From: Azomonas tarimensis
GTDB lineage: Bacteria; Pseudomonadota; Gammaproteobacteria; Pseudomonadales; Pseudomonadaceae
Assembly (NCBI RefSeq): GCF_042648805.1
Contig: NZ_JBHRXZ010000017.1
Coordinates: forward strand, 267,808-331,807
Reading direction: 5' to 3'
DNA: 64,000 nucleotides
Positions 1-8,771 of the stretch are shown here, piece after piece. A program made the position numbers and the translations under genes. Below the pieces are notes generated by a model. It worked only from the letters and a program-made list of their open reading frames with translations, was not told where the DNA came from and did no database searches. The first letter of the stretch is position 1. The number at the start of each line of letters is the position of its first letter.

Positions 1-1177
1 GCTTGACAGTGCCGCCATCGCGGGTCTTGAACGGGCGCCCGTCGGGTCCGTTCATGGTGCCGAACCCCATGTGTTCGAGCCTGATCTCCGGGGCGACGAA
101 GCCGGCGCGGCGGGCAGCGGCAAAGACCATCTGGAAATGCAGGGCCTGGCGTTGGTCGACGAAATACAACACACGGTCGGCCTTGAGCACCTCGCTGCGG
201 TAGCGCATCGCGGCGAGGTCGGTGGTGGCGTAGAGGTAGCCGCCGCCGGCCTTCTGCACGATGACCGGCAGAGGGTTGCCGTCGGCATTCTTGAATTCGT
301 CCATGAACACGCACTGGGCACCGTCGCTTTCGGTGAGCATGCCGCGGTCGCGCAGCGCCTGGACGATGGCGGGGAGTTCGTCGTTGTAGGCGCTTTCCCC
401 GCGCACGTCGGCCTCGCTCAGACGCGCGCCGAGACGGTCATAGACATCCTGGCAGTGCGACAGCGAGATGCTGTTGAAGCGAGTCCAGAGCGCCAGGCAG
501 TCAGGGTCGCCGGCCTGCAGCCGGACCACGTTCTGACGCGCCCTCTCGGCAAACTCGGGCGATTCGTCGAAGCGCTGTTTGGCTGCGCGATAGAACTGTT
601 CGAGGTCGGACAGCTGGCTTTGTGCGGCGATGGGGTTTTCTTCGAGATAGGCCAGCAGCATGCCGAACTGGGTGCCCCAGTCGCCGACGTGGTTCTGCCG
701 AATCACCTCGTCGCCAATGAAGCTGAGCACCCGGGCCACTGCATCGCCAATGATGGTCGAGCGCAGGTGCCCGACGTGCATTTCCTTGGCCAGGTTGGGG
801 GACGAGAGGTCGATCACCACGCGCTCCGGGCTCGCTGGCTTGCGCACGCCCAGGCAAGGGTCGGCCAGCGCGGCGGCGAGGCGCTGGGCCAGTACATTGC
901 TGTTCTGGAAGAAGTTGAGAAATCCGGGCCCGGCAATTTCCACCTTGCTCACGGCGGGATCGGCGGGCAACGCTTCGATCAGGCGCTGCGCCAGATCCCG
1001 CGGTTTCTGGCCGGAGGGCTTGGCCAGCATCATCGCGATGTTGCTGGCGAAGTCGCCGTGGCTCTTGTCCTTGGTGTTTTCCACCTGGATCACAGGGGAC
1101 AGCCCTTCAGGCAGCACGCCCTGTTCGGTCAGGCGGGCGAGGGCTTGCTGGATCAACTGGCGGATGGTGTCTTTCAT
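1..1177 (-). CDS. argS: Arginyl-tRNA synthetase, 5' part (gene runs off the window)
   Basis: Class I aminoacyl-tRNA synthetase that charges tRNA-Arg in the cytosol. About 392 codons are present, from the start MKDTIRQLIQQAL to the window edge, so the C-terminal anticodon-binding part lies outside. The N-terminal Arg-tRNA additional domain covers roughly residues 1-100. The HIGH signature appears as HVGH in the stretch SSPNLAKEMHVGHLRST, near residue 130, followed by the catalytic Rossmann fold. The ATG at 1177 is preceded by AAGAGCAG about 8 bases away. The gene lies downstream of priA on the same strand with about 105 bases between them. Identification is firm; only the 3' end is unseen. Confidence 0.96.
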   Translation of the reverse strand, partial: MKDTIRQLIQQALARLTEQGVLPEGLSPVIQVENTKDKSHGDFASNIAMMLAKPSGQKPRDLAQRLIEALPADPAVSKVEIAGPGFLNFFQNSNVLAQRLAAALADPCLGVRKPASPERVVIDLSSPNLAKEMHVGHLRSTIIGDAVARVLSFIGDEVIRQNHVGDWGTQFGMLLAYLEENPIAAQSQLSDLEQFYRAAKQRFDESPEFAERARQNVVRLQAGDPDCLALWTRFNSISLSHCQDVYDRLGARLSEADVRGESAYNDELPAIVQALRDRGMLTESDGAQCVFMDEFKNADGNPLPVIVQKAGGGYLYATTDLAAMRYRSEVLKADRVLYFVDQRQALHFQMVFAAARRAGFVAPEIRLEHMGFGTMNGPDGRPFKTRDGGTVK

Positions 1178-1282
1178 GGTCTGCTCTTGGCAAAGACGGC
1201 AGCGCCGTGCAGGTGTGTCGAAAACCGCGCATTATCGGGGCGAGGCGGCTATGGCGGCAAGGTACTGTCAATAAAGGGACAG

Positions 1283-3502
1283 TCAGTAAAGATCACTGGG
1301 GTCTATGTCCAGAGACCAGCGCACGCTTCGCGCGCCCGGTAATTGTTCAATACGGGGCAGCCAGGCGCCCAGCAGGCGGTGCAGGGGCGTTCTCGCCTGG
1401 GACTGGAATAGTAGCTGGGCACGGTAACGGCCTGCACGCCGTTCCATCGGCGAGGGCACCGGCCCGAGCAGTTCGACTCCTCCAGCGGCGTTTTCGTCGA
1501 TCAGCTTCTCCGCGGCCTGGCAGGCCAGTTCGAGAAACTCCTCGGCCTGCCCCGGGCGATGCGCTTCGGCACGCAGCAGGGCAAGATGCGAGAACGGCGG
1601 AAGCCCGGCGGCGCGACGCTCCGCCAGGGCCTGTTCGGCAAAGGCGAAGTAGCCCTGCTCGGTCAGCTGCACCAGCAGGGGGTGATCGGCCAGGTGGGTC
1701 TGAATGATGACCCGGCCGGGCTCCTCGGCGCGCCCGGCACGCCCGGCGACCTGGACGATGAGTTGCGCCATGCGCTCGCTGGCGCGGAAATCGCCGGAGA
1801 ACAGTCCGCCATCCGCATCGAGAATGGCCACCAGGGTGACCCGCGGGAAGTGATGGCCCTTGGCGAGCATCTGGGTGCCAAGCAGAACGCAGGGCTCGCC
1901 GCGGTTGACGGTATCGAGCAGCCTGTCCAGCGCGCCCTTGCGCGCGGTGCTGTCACGGTCGATACGCAGCACGGGATAGTCGGGCAGCAGCGTGCGCAGC
2001 CGCTCTTCGGCGCGCTCGGTGCCGGCGCCAACCGGGCGCAGGTCGACGTGCCGGCACTGGGGGCAGTTCGTCGGCGGCCGCTCGGCATGGCCACAATGGT
2101 GGCAGCGCAGTTCATTGTGACGTTGATGCAGGGTCATGCGCGCGTCACAGCGCGGGCATTGACTCAGCCAGCCGCAATCGTGACACAGCAGGGTTGGGGC
2201 GAAACCACGCCGGTTGAGGAATACCAGCACCTGTTGACCGGCCTGCAGGGTCTGGGTCATCGCCTGCAGCAGGGGGGCGGAGAGACCGGCGTCCAGAGGG
2301 CGACTCTTGACGTCCAGGCGCAGGAAGCGGGGTGGCCTGGCGACGCCGGCGCGCTGATCGAGCCTGAGCAGTGCGTAGCGTCCGGTATGGGCGTTATGCA
2401 GGCTCTCCAGTGCCGGGGTTGCCGAGCCCAACAGTATCGGCAGGCCCTCGAGGCGGGCACGCACCACGGCCAGGTCGCGCGCCTGGTAGCGCAGGCCCTC
2501 CTGCTGTTTGTAGGAGCCGTCGTGTTCTTCGTCGACGATGATCAGACCGGGCCGTTTGAGAGGAGTAAAGAGCGCCGAGCGTGTGCCGATGACAATGTCG
2601 GCCTCGCCGTCCCGTGCGGCGAGCCAGGCATCCAGCCGTTCGCGGTCGCTCAGGGCCGAATGCAAAACGACGATGCGGGCGTTGAAGCGACGCTCGAAGC
2701 GCGCCAGGGTCTGCGGGCCGAGGTTGATCTCGGGGATGAGCACCAGCGCCTGTCTGCCTGCCTCGAGCACGGCATGGATGAGTTGCAGGTAGACCTCTGT
2801 CTTGCCGCTGCCGGTGACGCCGGCCAGGAGGCTGGCATGGAAACCGCCGAAGCCGGCGCTGACCGCCTCCACGGCGGCGCGCTGCTGGGCGTTGAGCGGT
2901 AGCGGCGGTTCCAGCAGCCAGCTGCCATGGTGCGGCTGGGGTGGGCTGCGCCGCTGTTCGGTACGCAACAATCCCTTTTCGATCAGCCCTTCTAGGCTGG
3001 CCCTGTTCAGCTGTAGCTTGCCCAACAGCGCCTGGGGCACGCCGTGCGGGTGCTGGGCAATGGCTTTGAGCGCCTCGCGCTGACGCGGCGCACGTTCGAG
3101 GCGGGGGTCATCGGCGCGAGCGTCCGGCGCGAGGTGCCAGTATCGCTGCTCGCGTGCAGTCGCCGGTTCGCCCTGCCGAAGCAGTACGGGCAGGGCCCAG
3201 CTGAAGGTATCGCCCAGGCTGTGCTGATAGTAGTGGGACGTCCACAGGCAGAGGTCGAACAGGCTCTGCGGCAGCGGCGGCTCACGGTCGAGCAGGGACA
3301 GGGCCTCCCGCAGCTTGTCTGGCGGCACGTCGCTATGAGTGCGAACTTCCACCAGCACGCCAACTACATCGCGCCGGCCGAAGGGAACACGCAGTCGCAC
3401 GCCCGGTTGAAGCCGACCGGGCGGAATGCTTTCCGGAGCCTGGTAGTCGAACAGGCGGCGCAGGGGTGAGGGCAGGGCGAGTCGCAGAATGGGAGCAGGC
3501 AA
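1283..3502 (-). CDS. priA: Primosomal protein N' (replication restart helicase PriA)
   Basis: 3'-to-5' DNA helicase that recognises stalled forks and reloads the replisome. It has an N-terminal DNA-binding domain (PILRLALPSPLRRLFDY), Walker A GVTGSGKTEVY near residue 225, the DEEHD box (IIVDEEHDGSYKQQ), and paired Cys zinc motifs (CHDCGWLSQCPRC, then CHHC and CPQC). An open frame extends to a TTG at 3538. I prefer the TTG at 3502 because CGGAGG sits 5-6 bases before it and it gives 739 residues, the length I recall for Pseudomonas PriA; the longer form has no such ribosome site. It is divergent from rpmE and upstream of argS. Confidence 0.95.
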   Translation of the reverse strand: MPAPILRLALPSPLRRLFDYQAPESIPPGRLQPGVRLRVPFGRRDVVGVLVEVRTHSDVPPDKLREALSLLDREPPLPQSLFDLCLWTSHYYQHSLGDTFSWALPVLLRQGEPATAREQRYWHLAPDARADDPRLERAPRQREALKAIAQHPHGVPQALLGKLQLNRASLEGLIEKGLLRTEQRRSPPQPHHGSWLLEPPLPLNAQQRAAVEAVSAGFGGFHASLLAGVTGSGKTEVYLQLIHAVLEAGRQALVLIPEINLGPQTLARFERRFNARIVVLHSALSDRERLDAWLAARDGEADIVIGTRSALFTPLKRPGLIIVDEEHDGSYKQQEGLRYQARDLAVVRARLEGLPILLGSATPALESLHNAHTGRYALLRLDQRAGVARPPRFLRLDVKSRPLDAGLSAPLLQAMTQTLQAGQQVLVFLNRRGFAPTLLCHDCGWLSQCPRCDARMTLHQRHNELRCHHCGHAERPPTNCPQCRHVDLRPVGAGTERAEERLRTLLPDYPVLRIDRDSTARKGALDRLLDTVNRGEPCVLLGTQMLAKGHHFPRVTLVAILDADGGLFSGDFRASERMAQLIVQVAGRAGRAEEPGRVIIQTHLADHPLLVQLTEQGYFAFAEQALAERRAAGLPPFSHLALLRAEAHRPGQAEEFLELACQAAEKLIDENAAGGVELLGPVPSPMERRAGRYRAQLLFQSQARTPLHRLLGAWLPRIEQLPGARSVRWSLDIDPSDLY

Positions 3503-3595
3503 GCGAGCCTCCGAAGTGGAACGCGGATGATAGGGCAAAAGCAGTCCGCGGCAAAAAGCCCGCCGCTGACCCTGGCTGCCGCTTATCCCCGCGCC

Positions 3596-3623
3596 TTGCG
3601 TCCGTGGGGAGCTCTGGTATCAT
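3596..3623 (+). promoter_or_regulatory. Likely sigma70 promoter of rpmE
   Basis: TTGCGT at 3596-3601 and TATCAT at 3618-3623 are separated by 16 bases, about 70 bases before the rpmE start. This would give a leader of roughly 60 bases. The site lies between the divergent priA and rpmE genes. Judged by eye only. Confidence 0.5.
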
Positions 3624-3692
3624 CCGCGCTCTTTTCCGTGCGGTGCTCGACATGGGGTCGGGTGGCGGCACGCTTGAATCGAGGTTTATCCC

Positions 3693-3905
3693 ATGAAAGC
3701 CGATACCCATCCCGCGTACGAAGAAATCGAAGCCACCTGCAGCTGCGGCAACGTGATCAAGACTCGCTCCACGCTCAACAAAAGCCTGAGCCTGGACGTC
3801 TGCTCCGAGTGCCATCCGTTCTACACCGGCAAGCAGAAGATGCTGGACACCGGTGGTCGTATCGACCGCTTCAAGCAGCGCTTCGGTGTATTCGGCAGCA
3901 AGTAA
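3693..3905 (+). CDS. rpmE: 50S ribosomal protein L31, zinc-binding type
   Basis: Small protein of the large ribosomal subunit, 70 residues, the normal length for bacterial L31. Four cysteines in the pattern CSC...CSEC (residues 16, 18, 37 and 40) mark the zinc-containing C+ form rather than the zinc-independent paralogue. The conserved blocks HP-Y near the start, CSECHPFYTGKQK and GGRIDRFKQRFG are all present. It is transcribed away from priA. A terminator-like hairpin starts about 40 bases after its stop, but that hairpin lies inside the next reading frame. Confidence 0.98.
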   Translation: MKADTHPAYEEIEATCSCGNVIKTRSTLNKSLSLDVCSECHPFYTGKQKMLDTGGRIDRFKQRFGVFGSK

Positions 3906-3924
3906 CCTGCTGTCGTTTCGGCAC

Positions 3925-4725
3925 ATGGATCTCCGTGAGCCTGTAAAAAAGGCGTCCCTGGTGGGCGCCTTTTTTGTTGCCTGGCTGCTGGCGTCGCCTG
4001 CTCTGGCGCTCTGCTCTCTGCCCGGACCGCGGCAGGCGGTGGAGATCGCCAGCGTCATCGACGGAGACACCCTGCGTTTGGCCGATGGACGCAGCGTTCG
4101 CCTGATCGGGCTCGATACCCCTGAGCTGGGGCGCAAGGGGCGGGCAGATGAGCCCTACGCCGTGGCGGCCCGCGATGAGTTGCGGACACTGGTCCGGGCC
4201 AGCCAGGGTCGCCTGGCCCTGCATCTCGGCGAGCAGCCGCAGGACCGCTACGGGCGAGCCCTTGCACACGCCTTCGACGCCGCCGGCAACAATATCGAGG
4301 CAGCCCTCCTGCGCAAGGGATTGGGGCGATTCGTGGCAGTCGCGCCCAACACCGCCATGGTGACGTGCCATCAGGAGGCCGAAGCCCGGGCGCGCGCCTC
4401 CGGTAGGGGGATGTGGCGCCACCCGCAACGGGTCGATGCCGGGCAGATTCGCCAGGGTGGCTTCGCCCTGGTCGAGGCCAGAATCGAGCGGATCGAACGT
4501 AACCGTGGCGGGACCTGGCTGGAAACCGACGGACCGTTGGTGCTGAACATTCCTCCGGGACGCGAAAAGGCTTTCGCTCGCGCCGAGCTTGACGCGATGG
4601 TTGGAAAACGAGTCGAGGCGCGTGGTTGGATCATCGATCGCAAGGGCGCGCGATCCGCTGCTCGCTGGCTGCTTCCCATCAGTCACCCGGCAATGGTTTC
4701 GGCACTGTCCCCGGAGGCGCAGTAA
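3925..4725 (+). CDS. Secreted thermonuclease (staphylococcal nuclease-like) family protein
   Basis: Predicted exported nuclease of the SNase/TNase family, 266 residues from the ATG at 3925. Residues 1-28 look like a Sec signal: MDLREPVKK, a hydrophobic run GAFFVAWLLASPALA, then a cut near ALA-LC. The SNase fold follows (VIDGDTLRLADGRSVRLIGLDTPELG), with the active-site Asp of VIDGDT, the Arg of VRLIGLDTPE and later QDRYGRALAHAF. The stretch around residues 195-260 resembles an OB-fold extension. The frame stays open to 3853 inside rpmE, but no good earlier start exists. The start has little Shine-Dalgarno match and the rpmE terminator overlaps codons 8-17, so expression may depend on read-through. 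Substrate unknown. Confidence 0.82.
   Translation: MDLREPVKKASLVGAFFVAWLLASPALALCSLPGPRQAVEIASVIDGDTLRLADGRSVRLIGLDTPELGRKGRADEPYAVAARDELRTLVRASQGRLALHLGEQPQDRYGRALAHAFDAAGNNIEAALLRKGLGRFVAVAPNTAMVTCHQEAEARARASGRGMWRHPQRVDAGQIRQGGFALVEARIERIERNRGGTWLETDGPLVLNIPPGREKAFARAELDAMVGKRVEARGWIIDRKGARSAARWLLPISHPAMVSALSPEAQ
3945..3975 (+). terminator. Rho-independent terminator after rpmE, inside the next coding region
   Basis: Six A, a 7-bp stem GGCGTCC/GGGCGCC (one G-T pair) with loop CTGGT, then six T. The A-run and T-run pair to lengthen the stem, so it could act in both directions. It sits 40 bases after the rpmE stop and falls on codons 8-17 of the nuclease gene, in its signal-peptide region. 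Confidence 0.8.
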
Positions 4726-4760
4726 CGGTCTCGCGTGCCCTTTGAGTCCCCCGTCCAAGC

Positions 4761-4790
4761 TTGTGGCAAAGCCGGTTGTTGGCGTATTCT
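4761..4790 (+). promoter_or_regulatory. Possible promoter of the malic enzyme gene
   Basis: TTGTGG at 4761-4766 and TATTCT at 4785-4790 with an 18-base spacer, about 45 bases before the start codon. The match is moderate; listed because the gene follows a 107-base gap and probably has its own promoter. Confidence 0.35.
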
Positions 4791-4832
4791 CGGACGCTGT
4801 CTGGCCAAATAAAATAAGCGGAAAATGCGATC

Positions 4833-6101
4833 ATGACTGACCTGAAAACTGCTGCTCTCGAATATCACGCCCATCCTCGCCCCGGTAAGCTGAGCGTCGA
4901 GCTGACCAAGGCGACGGCCACTGCCCGTGACCTGTCGCTGGCCTACAGTCCAGGTGTTGCCGCGCCGGTGCGCGAGATCGCGAGAGACCCCGAACTGGCC
5001 TATCGCTACACAGGCAAGGGTAATCTGGTCGCTGTGATTTCCGATGGCACGGCTATTCTCGGTCTGGGCAATCTCGGGCCGCTGGCTTCCAAGCCGGTCA
5101 TGGAAGGCAAGGGCGTGCTGTTCAAGCGTTTCGCCGGTATCGATGTTTTCGATATCGAAGTCGATGCGGAAAGCCCCCAGGCCTTTATCGACACCGTCAA
5201 GCGCATCTCCATCACCTTCGGTGGCATCAATCTCGAAGACATCAAGGCGCCTGAGTGCTTCGATATCGAGCGCACCCTGATCGAGCAGTGCGATATCCCG
5301 GTTTTCCACGACGACCAGCATGGCACCGCCATCGTGACGGCCGCCGGGCTGCTGAATGCTTTGGAAATCGCCGGCAAGAACCTGCCGGAAGCCAAGATCG
5401 TCTGCCTTGGCGCCGGCGCTGCGGCAATTTCCTGCATGAAGTTGCTCGTGGGCATGGGTGCGGACATCCGCAACATCTACATGCTTGATCGCAAGGGTGT
5501 GGTCCATTCCGGCCGTGACGATCTCAATCAGTACAAGGCTGTCTTCGCGCACGAGACAGACAAGCGCACCATGTCCGAAGCGCTGGAAGGCGCCGACGTC
5601 TTTGTGGGTCTGTCCGGTGCTGACCTGCTGAGCCCTGACGATCTCAACCGCATGGCAGTCAATCCCATTGTCTTCGCCTGCTCCAATCCTGATCCGGAAA
5701 TCAAGCCTGAAGTGGCGTTTGCGACCCGCAGCGATGTGATCATGGCCACCGGGCGTTCGGATTACCCGAACCAGGTGAACAACGTGCTCGGCTTCCCCTT
5801 TATCTTCCGTGGTGCGCTCGATGTGCGGGCTACTCGCATCAACGAGGAAATGAAGATCGCCGCAGCCCATGCGTTGCGTGAGCTGGCCAAGCTTCCGGTA
5901 CCTGAAGAGGTCAAGGTCGCCTATGGAGTCGACAGCCTGGAATTCGGCCGTGAATACATCATTCCGAAGCCTCTGGATCCTCGCCTGATCACCCTGGTCT
6001 CCGATGCGGTCGCCAAGGCCGCGATCAAGACTGGCGTGGCCACCCGGCCTTATCCGGAAAACTATCCGCTGAAGTCGGTCAACGACGTGTTCACGGGTTA
6101 A
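4833..6101 (+). CDS. maeB: NADP-dependent malic enzyme, short form
   Basis: Oxidative decarboxylation of malate to pyruvate with NADP reduction, linking the TCA cycle to gluconeogenesis and NADPH supply. The N-terminal malic domain contains SLAYSPGVAAPV and the Tyr/Lys-containing substrate region (AYRYTGKGNLVAVISDGTAILGLG is the first binding block). The Asp pair of PVFHDDQHGTAIV binds metal, and the nucleotide-binding Rossmann motif is LGAGAAAISC near residue 195. At 422 residues it lacks the phosphotransacetylase-like C-terminal domain that gives E. coli MaeB about 760 residues; this short form is usual in Pseudomonas. A strong terminator follows at once. Confidence 0.93.
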   Translation: MTDLKTAALEYHAHPRPGKLSVELTKATATARDLSLAYSPGVAAPVREIARDPELAYRYTGKGNLVAVISDGTAILGLGNLGPLASKPVMEGKGVLFKRFAGIDVFDIEVDAESPQAFIDTVKRISITFGGINLEDIKAPECFDIERTLIEQCDIPVFHDDQHGTAIVTAAGLLNALEIAGKNLPEAKIVCLGAGAAAISCMKLLVGMGADIRNIYMLDRKGVVHSGRDDLNQYKAVFAHETDKRTMSEALEGADVFVGLSGADLLSPDDLNRMAVNPIVFACSNPDPEIKPEVAFATRSDVIMATGRSDYPNQVNNVLGFPFIFRGALDVRATRINEEMKIAAAHALRELAKLPVPEEVKVAYGVDSLEFGREYIIPKPLDPRLITLVSDAVAKAAIKTGVATRPYPENYPLKSVNDVFTG

Positions 6102-6128
6102 GCCGTCTCGGCAGCAGGCGCAAGGCAA

Positions 6129-6158
6129 AAAGAACCCCGGCCATGGCCGGGGTTTTTT
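6129..6158 (+). terminator. Rho-independent terminator of the malic enzyme gene
   Basis: Stem ACCCCGGCC/GGCCGGGGT with AT at the centre, flanked by A-rich and TTTTTT tracts. It lies between the convergent maeB and ponA genes and could serve both. Confidence 0.85.
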
Positions 6159-6191
6159 CTTTTCCAGCACTGCCGGTGCCGGCGCCAAGCG

Positions 6192-8591
6192 CTAGAACAG
6201 GTCCATCGGTGCTGAATCGTCAGCCGGCAGTGGGCTGCCCGGCGGGCGACTTCCCACGCCCAGTTCCTGCATCGTGGGTGGCGAGTCTTCAGCCTTGAAT
6301 ACCTCGAAATAGGCTTCAGGAGTGTTGGCCTGGGCGATGCGTCCGCTGGCCGGATCGATGCGCAGGGTCAGTATCCCTTCGGGTTCGGCCGGGAGTCGCT
6401 CGGGTCTGCCCTGCAGAACGGTGCCCATGTAGCTCATCCAGATCGGCAGGGCAACGGTAGATCCGTACTCGTTGCGACCTAGGGTGGCAGGTTGATCGAA
6501 ACCGGCCCAGACCGTCGTGACCAGCTCGGCGTTGTAGCCGGAGAACCAGCTGTCGAAGGATTCGTTGGTGGTCCCCGTCTTGCCCGCCAGGTCGTTGCGC
6601 TGCAGAGCCATCGCACGTCGCCCGGTTCCGCGGGTGATCACGTCCCGGAGCATGCTGGTCATGATGAATGCGGTGCGCTCGTCGATGACTTGCTCGGCCG
6701 GCTCTGCCATGGGCGCTACGATGCTATCGGATACACCGGCTGTCGCCTCGGGCTCCGTGGTTGCTGGCGTCACGCGGCGGGGAGCTGCCTGGTAGAGGAG
6801 CTCGCCGTCTCGGCTCTCGATGCGCGTCAGCAGGTACGGCTCTACGCGGTGCCCGCCGTTGGCAAATACGGCCCAGCCCGCGGTGACGTCCATGGGGGTC
6901 AGAGTGGCGGTGCCCAGGGCCATGGAAAGTCCGCGCGGCAGGTCCTGACGATTGAAGCCAAACCGGGTCAGGTACTCGAGCGTGGCGTCGACGCCCATGC
7001 TCTGCAGCAGTCGGATCGATACCAGGTTGCGCGACTTGTACAGGGCTTCGCGAAGCCTGATCGGACCCAGAAAGGTGTTGTTGTCATTCTTGGGGCGCCA
7101 TACGCGATCGTGGCTTTCTTCCACGTGCACGATCGGCGCGTCATTGACCAGGCTGGCAGCGGTGTAGCCTGCATCCAGCGCGGCGCTGTAGATGAAGGGC
7201 TTGAAGCTCGAGCCTGGCTGTCGCTTGGCCTGGATGGCTCGATTGTATTTGCTCTGGCCAAACGCAAAGCCGCCCACCAGTGCCTCGATCGCACCATCCT
7301 CGGGCGAGATGGAGACGAGCGCAGCCTGGGCGGCAGGAACCTGGCTGAACAGCGGCTGGCCTTCGTCGTTGAAGCGTACGCGAATCAGATCGCCAGCCTG
7401 GACCACGTCCGCGGGTCGCTGCGGCCGCGGACCCATGCTGCTGGCGCTGAGATAGGGGCGGGCCCAGCTCATGCTGTCCCAGCTCAGGCTGCGCTCGCTG
7501 CCGTCACGCAGGAGTATCCGGACACTGTCGCCGCCTACCTGGGTCACCGCCGCTGGGTGCACGCCGGAGAGTGGTCTCAGGGTGGCCAGCGCCTTGCGCA
7601 GTTCTTCCTGGGGGACATCGCCCAGGCGGGCCTCGGGGCCCCGGTAGCCATGGCGCTGATCGTACTCGATCAGGCCGTTGTGCAGCGCCGCATTGGCTGC
7701 GTTCTGGCGTTCACTGGTAATGCTGGTGTAGACGCGAAAGCCGTCGGTATAGGCGGCACTGCCGTAGCGCGCGACCATTTCTGCGCGGGCCATTTCCGCA
7801 ATGTAGGGCGCGCTCAATTCGGCTTCGGCGACGTGGTAGCTGGCATCCACTGGTTCGGCAATGGCCTGTTGGTAGCGGGCTTCGTCGATCTTGCCCAGTC
7901 GTAGCATGCGTCCGAGGATCCAGTCGCGGCGTTCGCGGCTGCGCTCGGGGTTGGCCAGCGGGTTGAAGGCAGAGGGCGCCTTTGGCAGGCCGGCGATCAT
8001 CGCCAACTGTGCCAGAGTCAATTCCTGGATCGGTTTGCCATAGTAGACATGGGAAGCCGCCTCGATACCGTAGGCCCGATTACCCAGATAGATCTTGTTG
8101 ACATAAAGCTCTAAGATCTCGTCCTTACTGAGCTCGCGCTCGATCTGCAGTGCAAGCAGTATCTCGTTCAGCTTGCGTGAAAAGCTGCGCTCGCTGGTGA
8201 GGAAGAAGTTCTTCGCCACCTGCATCGTGATGGTGCTGCCGCCGCTCTGTATCTGACCGGTCTGCACCAGTTGCGAAGTAGCGCGCATCAGGCCTCTCAG
8301 ATCGACGCCATGATGGTTCTCGAAATCGTCGTCCTCTGCCGCCAGCAAGGCTTCGATGAAATCCCGCGGGATATCCTCGAAGCGGATCGGCGCGCGGCGC
8401 ATTTCACCGAACTCGGCGATGAGCTTTTCATCGCGGCTGTAGATTCGCAACGGGATCTGTAGCTGAATGCTGCGCAGGGCCTCGACGGACGGCTGGCTCG
8501 GGCTCAGGTAAAGAAAGGTTCCGCTGAGACCGACAAGGAGCGCTGAAAGCAAGGCAGCGCTCGACCAAAAAATTAGCTTCAAAACGGCCAT
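6192..8591 (-). CDS. ponA: Penicillin-binding protein 1A (bifunctional peptidoglycan synthase)
   Basis: Class A PBP that polymerises glycan strands and cross-links peptides on the periplasmic side of the inner membrane; 799 residues. A short cytoplasmic tail and one membrane helix (residues about 5-28) come first, then the GT51 transglycosylase with catalytic EDDDFENHHGVD near residue 86 and GGSTITMQVAKNF. An OB-like insert follows. The transpeptidase has SSFK (Ser near 459), SRN and KTGTT near 667. The start context is ATGGCCGTTTTG with GGAAATC... upstream of modest strength. Divergent from pilM; a TATAAT on this strand at 8660-8665 may be its -10 box. Confidence 0.96.
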   Translation of the reverse strand: MAVLKLIFWSSAALLSALLVGLSGTFLYLSPSQPSVEALRSIQLQIPLRIYSRDEKLIAEFGEMRRAPIRFEDIPRDFIEALLAAEDDDFENHHGVDLRGLMRATSQLVQTGQIQSGGSTITMQVAKNFFLTSERSFSRKLNEILLALQIERELSKDEILELYVNKIYLGNRAYGIEAASHVYYGKPIQELTLAQLAMIAGLPKAPSAFNPLANPERSRERRDWILGRMLRLGKIDEARYQQAIAEPVDASYHVAEAELSAPYIAEMARAEMVARYGSAAYTDGFRVYTSITSERQNAANAALHNGLIEYDQRHGYRGPEARLGDVPQEELRKALATLRPLSGVHPAAVTQVGGDSVRILLRDGSERSLSWDSMSWARPYLSASSMGPRPQRPADVVQAGDLIRVRFNDEGQPLFSQVPAAQAALVSISPEDGAIEALVGGFAFGQSKYNRAIQAKRQPGSSFKPFIYSAALDAGYTAASLVNDAPIVHVEESHDRVWRPKNDNNTFLGPIRLREALYKSRNLVSIRLLQSMGVDATLEYLTRFGFNRQDLPRGLSMALGTATLTPMDVTAGWAVFANGGHRVEPYLLTRIESRDGELLYQAAPRRVTPATTEPEATAGVSDSIVAPMAEPAEQVIDERTAFIMTSMLRDVITRGTGRRAMALQRNDLAGKTGTTNESFDSWFSGYNAELVTTVWAGFDQPATLGRNEYGSTVALPIWMSYMGTVLQGRPERLPAEPEGILTLRIDPASGRIAQANTPEAYFEVFKAEDSPPTMQELGVGSRPPGSPLPADDSAPMDLF

Positions 8592-8659
8592 GGAATAGAG
8601 GGAAATCAGCCTGAAGAGGGGAGAAGACGGCCGCTCGGCCGAAAGGAAAAGTCGATCAC

Positions 8660-8665
8660 ATTATA
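8660..8665 (-). promoter_or_regulatory. Possible -10 box for ponA
   Basis: TATAAT on the minus strand about 70 bases before the ponA start. No convincing -35 hexamer is visible at 16-18 bases, so only the -10 is proposed. Confidence 0.35.
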
Positions 8666-8690
8666 GGCCTTTTTTTCTCCCCAAAGGGCA

Positions 8691-8719
8691 TTTACGGTCC
8701 TGTCAAGCTGGTATCTAAT
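8691..8719 (+). promoter_or_regulatory. Possible promoter of the pilMNOPQ operon
   Basis: TTTACG at 8691-8696 and TCTAAT at 8714-8719 with a 17-base spacer, about 50 bases before pilM, in the 180-base divergent gap shared with ponA. Moderate match. Confidence 0.4.
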
Positions 8720-8771
8720 GCGGCGATACAGAATTAATCCGTAAATCGCGGAATTAGAAAGGAAACCGGCC

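Noticed and set aside
71..1342. A 423-codon plus-strand frame opposite argS
   Set aside because: Antisense shadow; the minus strand encodes ArgS with its HVGH motif.
1559..2902. A 447-codon plus-strand frame opposite priA
   Set aside because: Antisense shadow; the minus strand carries Walker A, DEEHD and zinc motifs.
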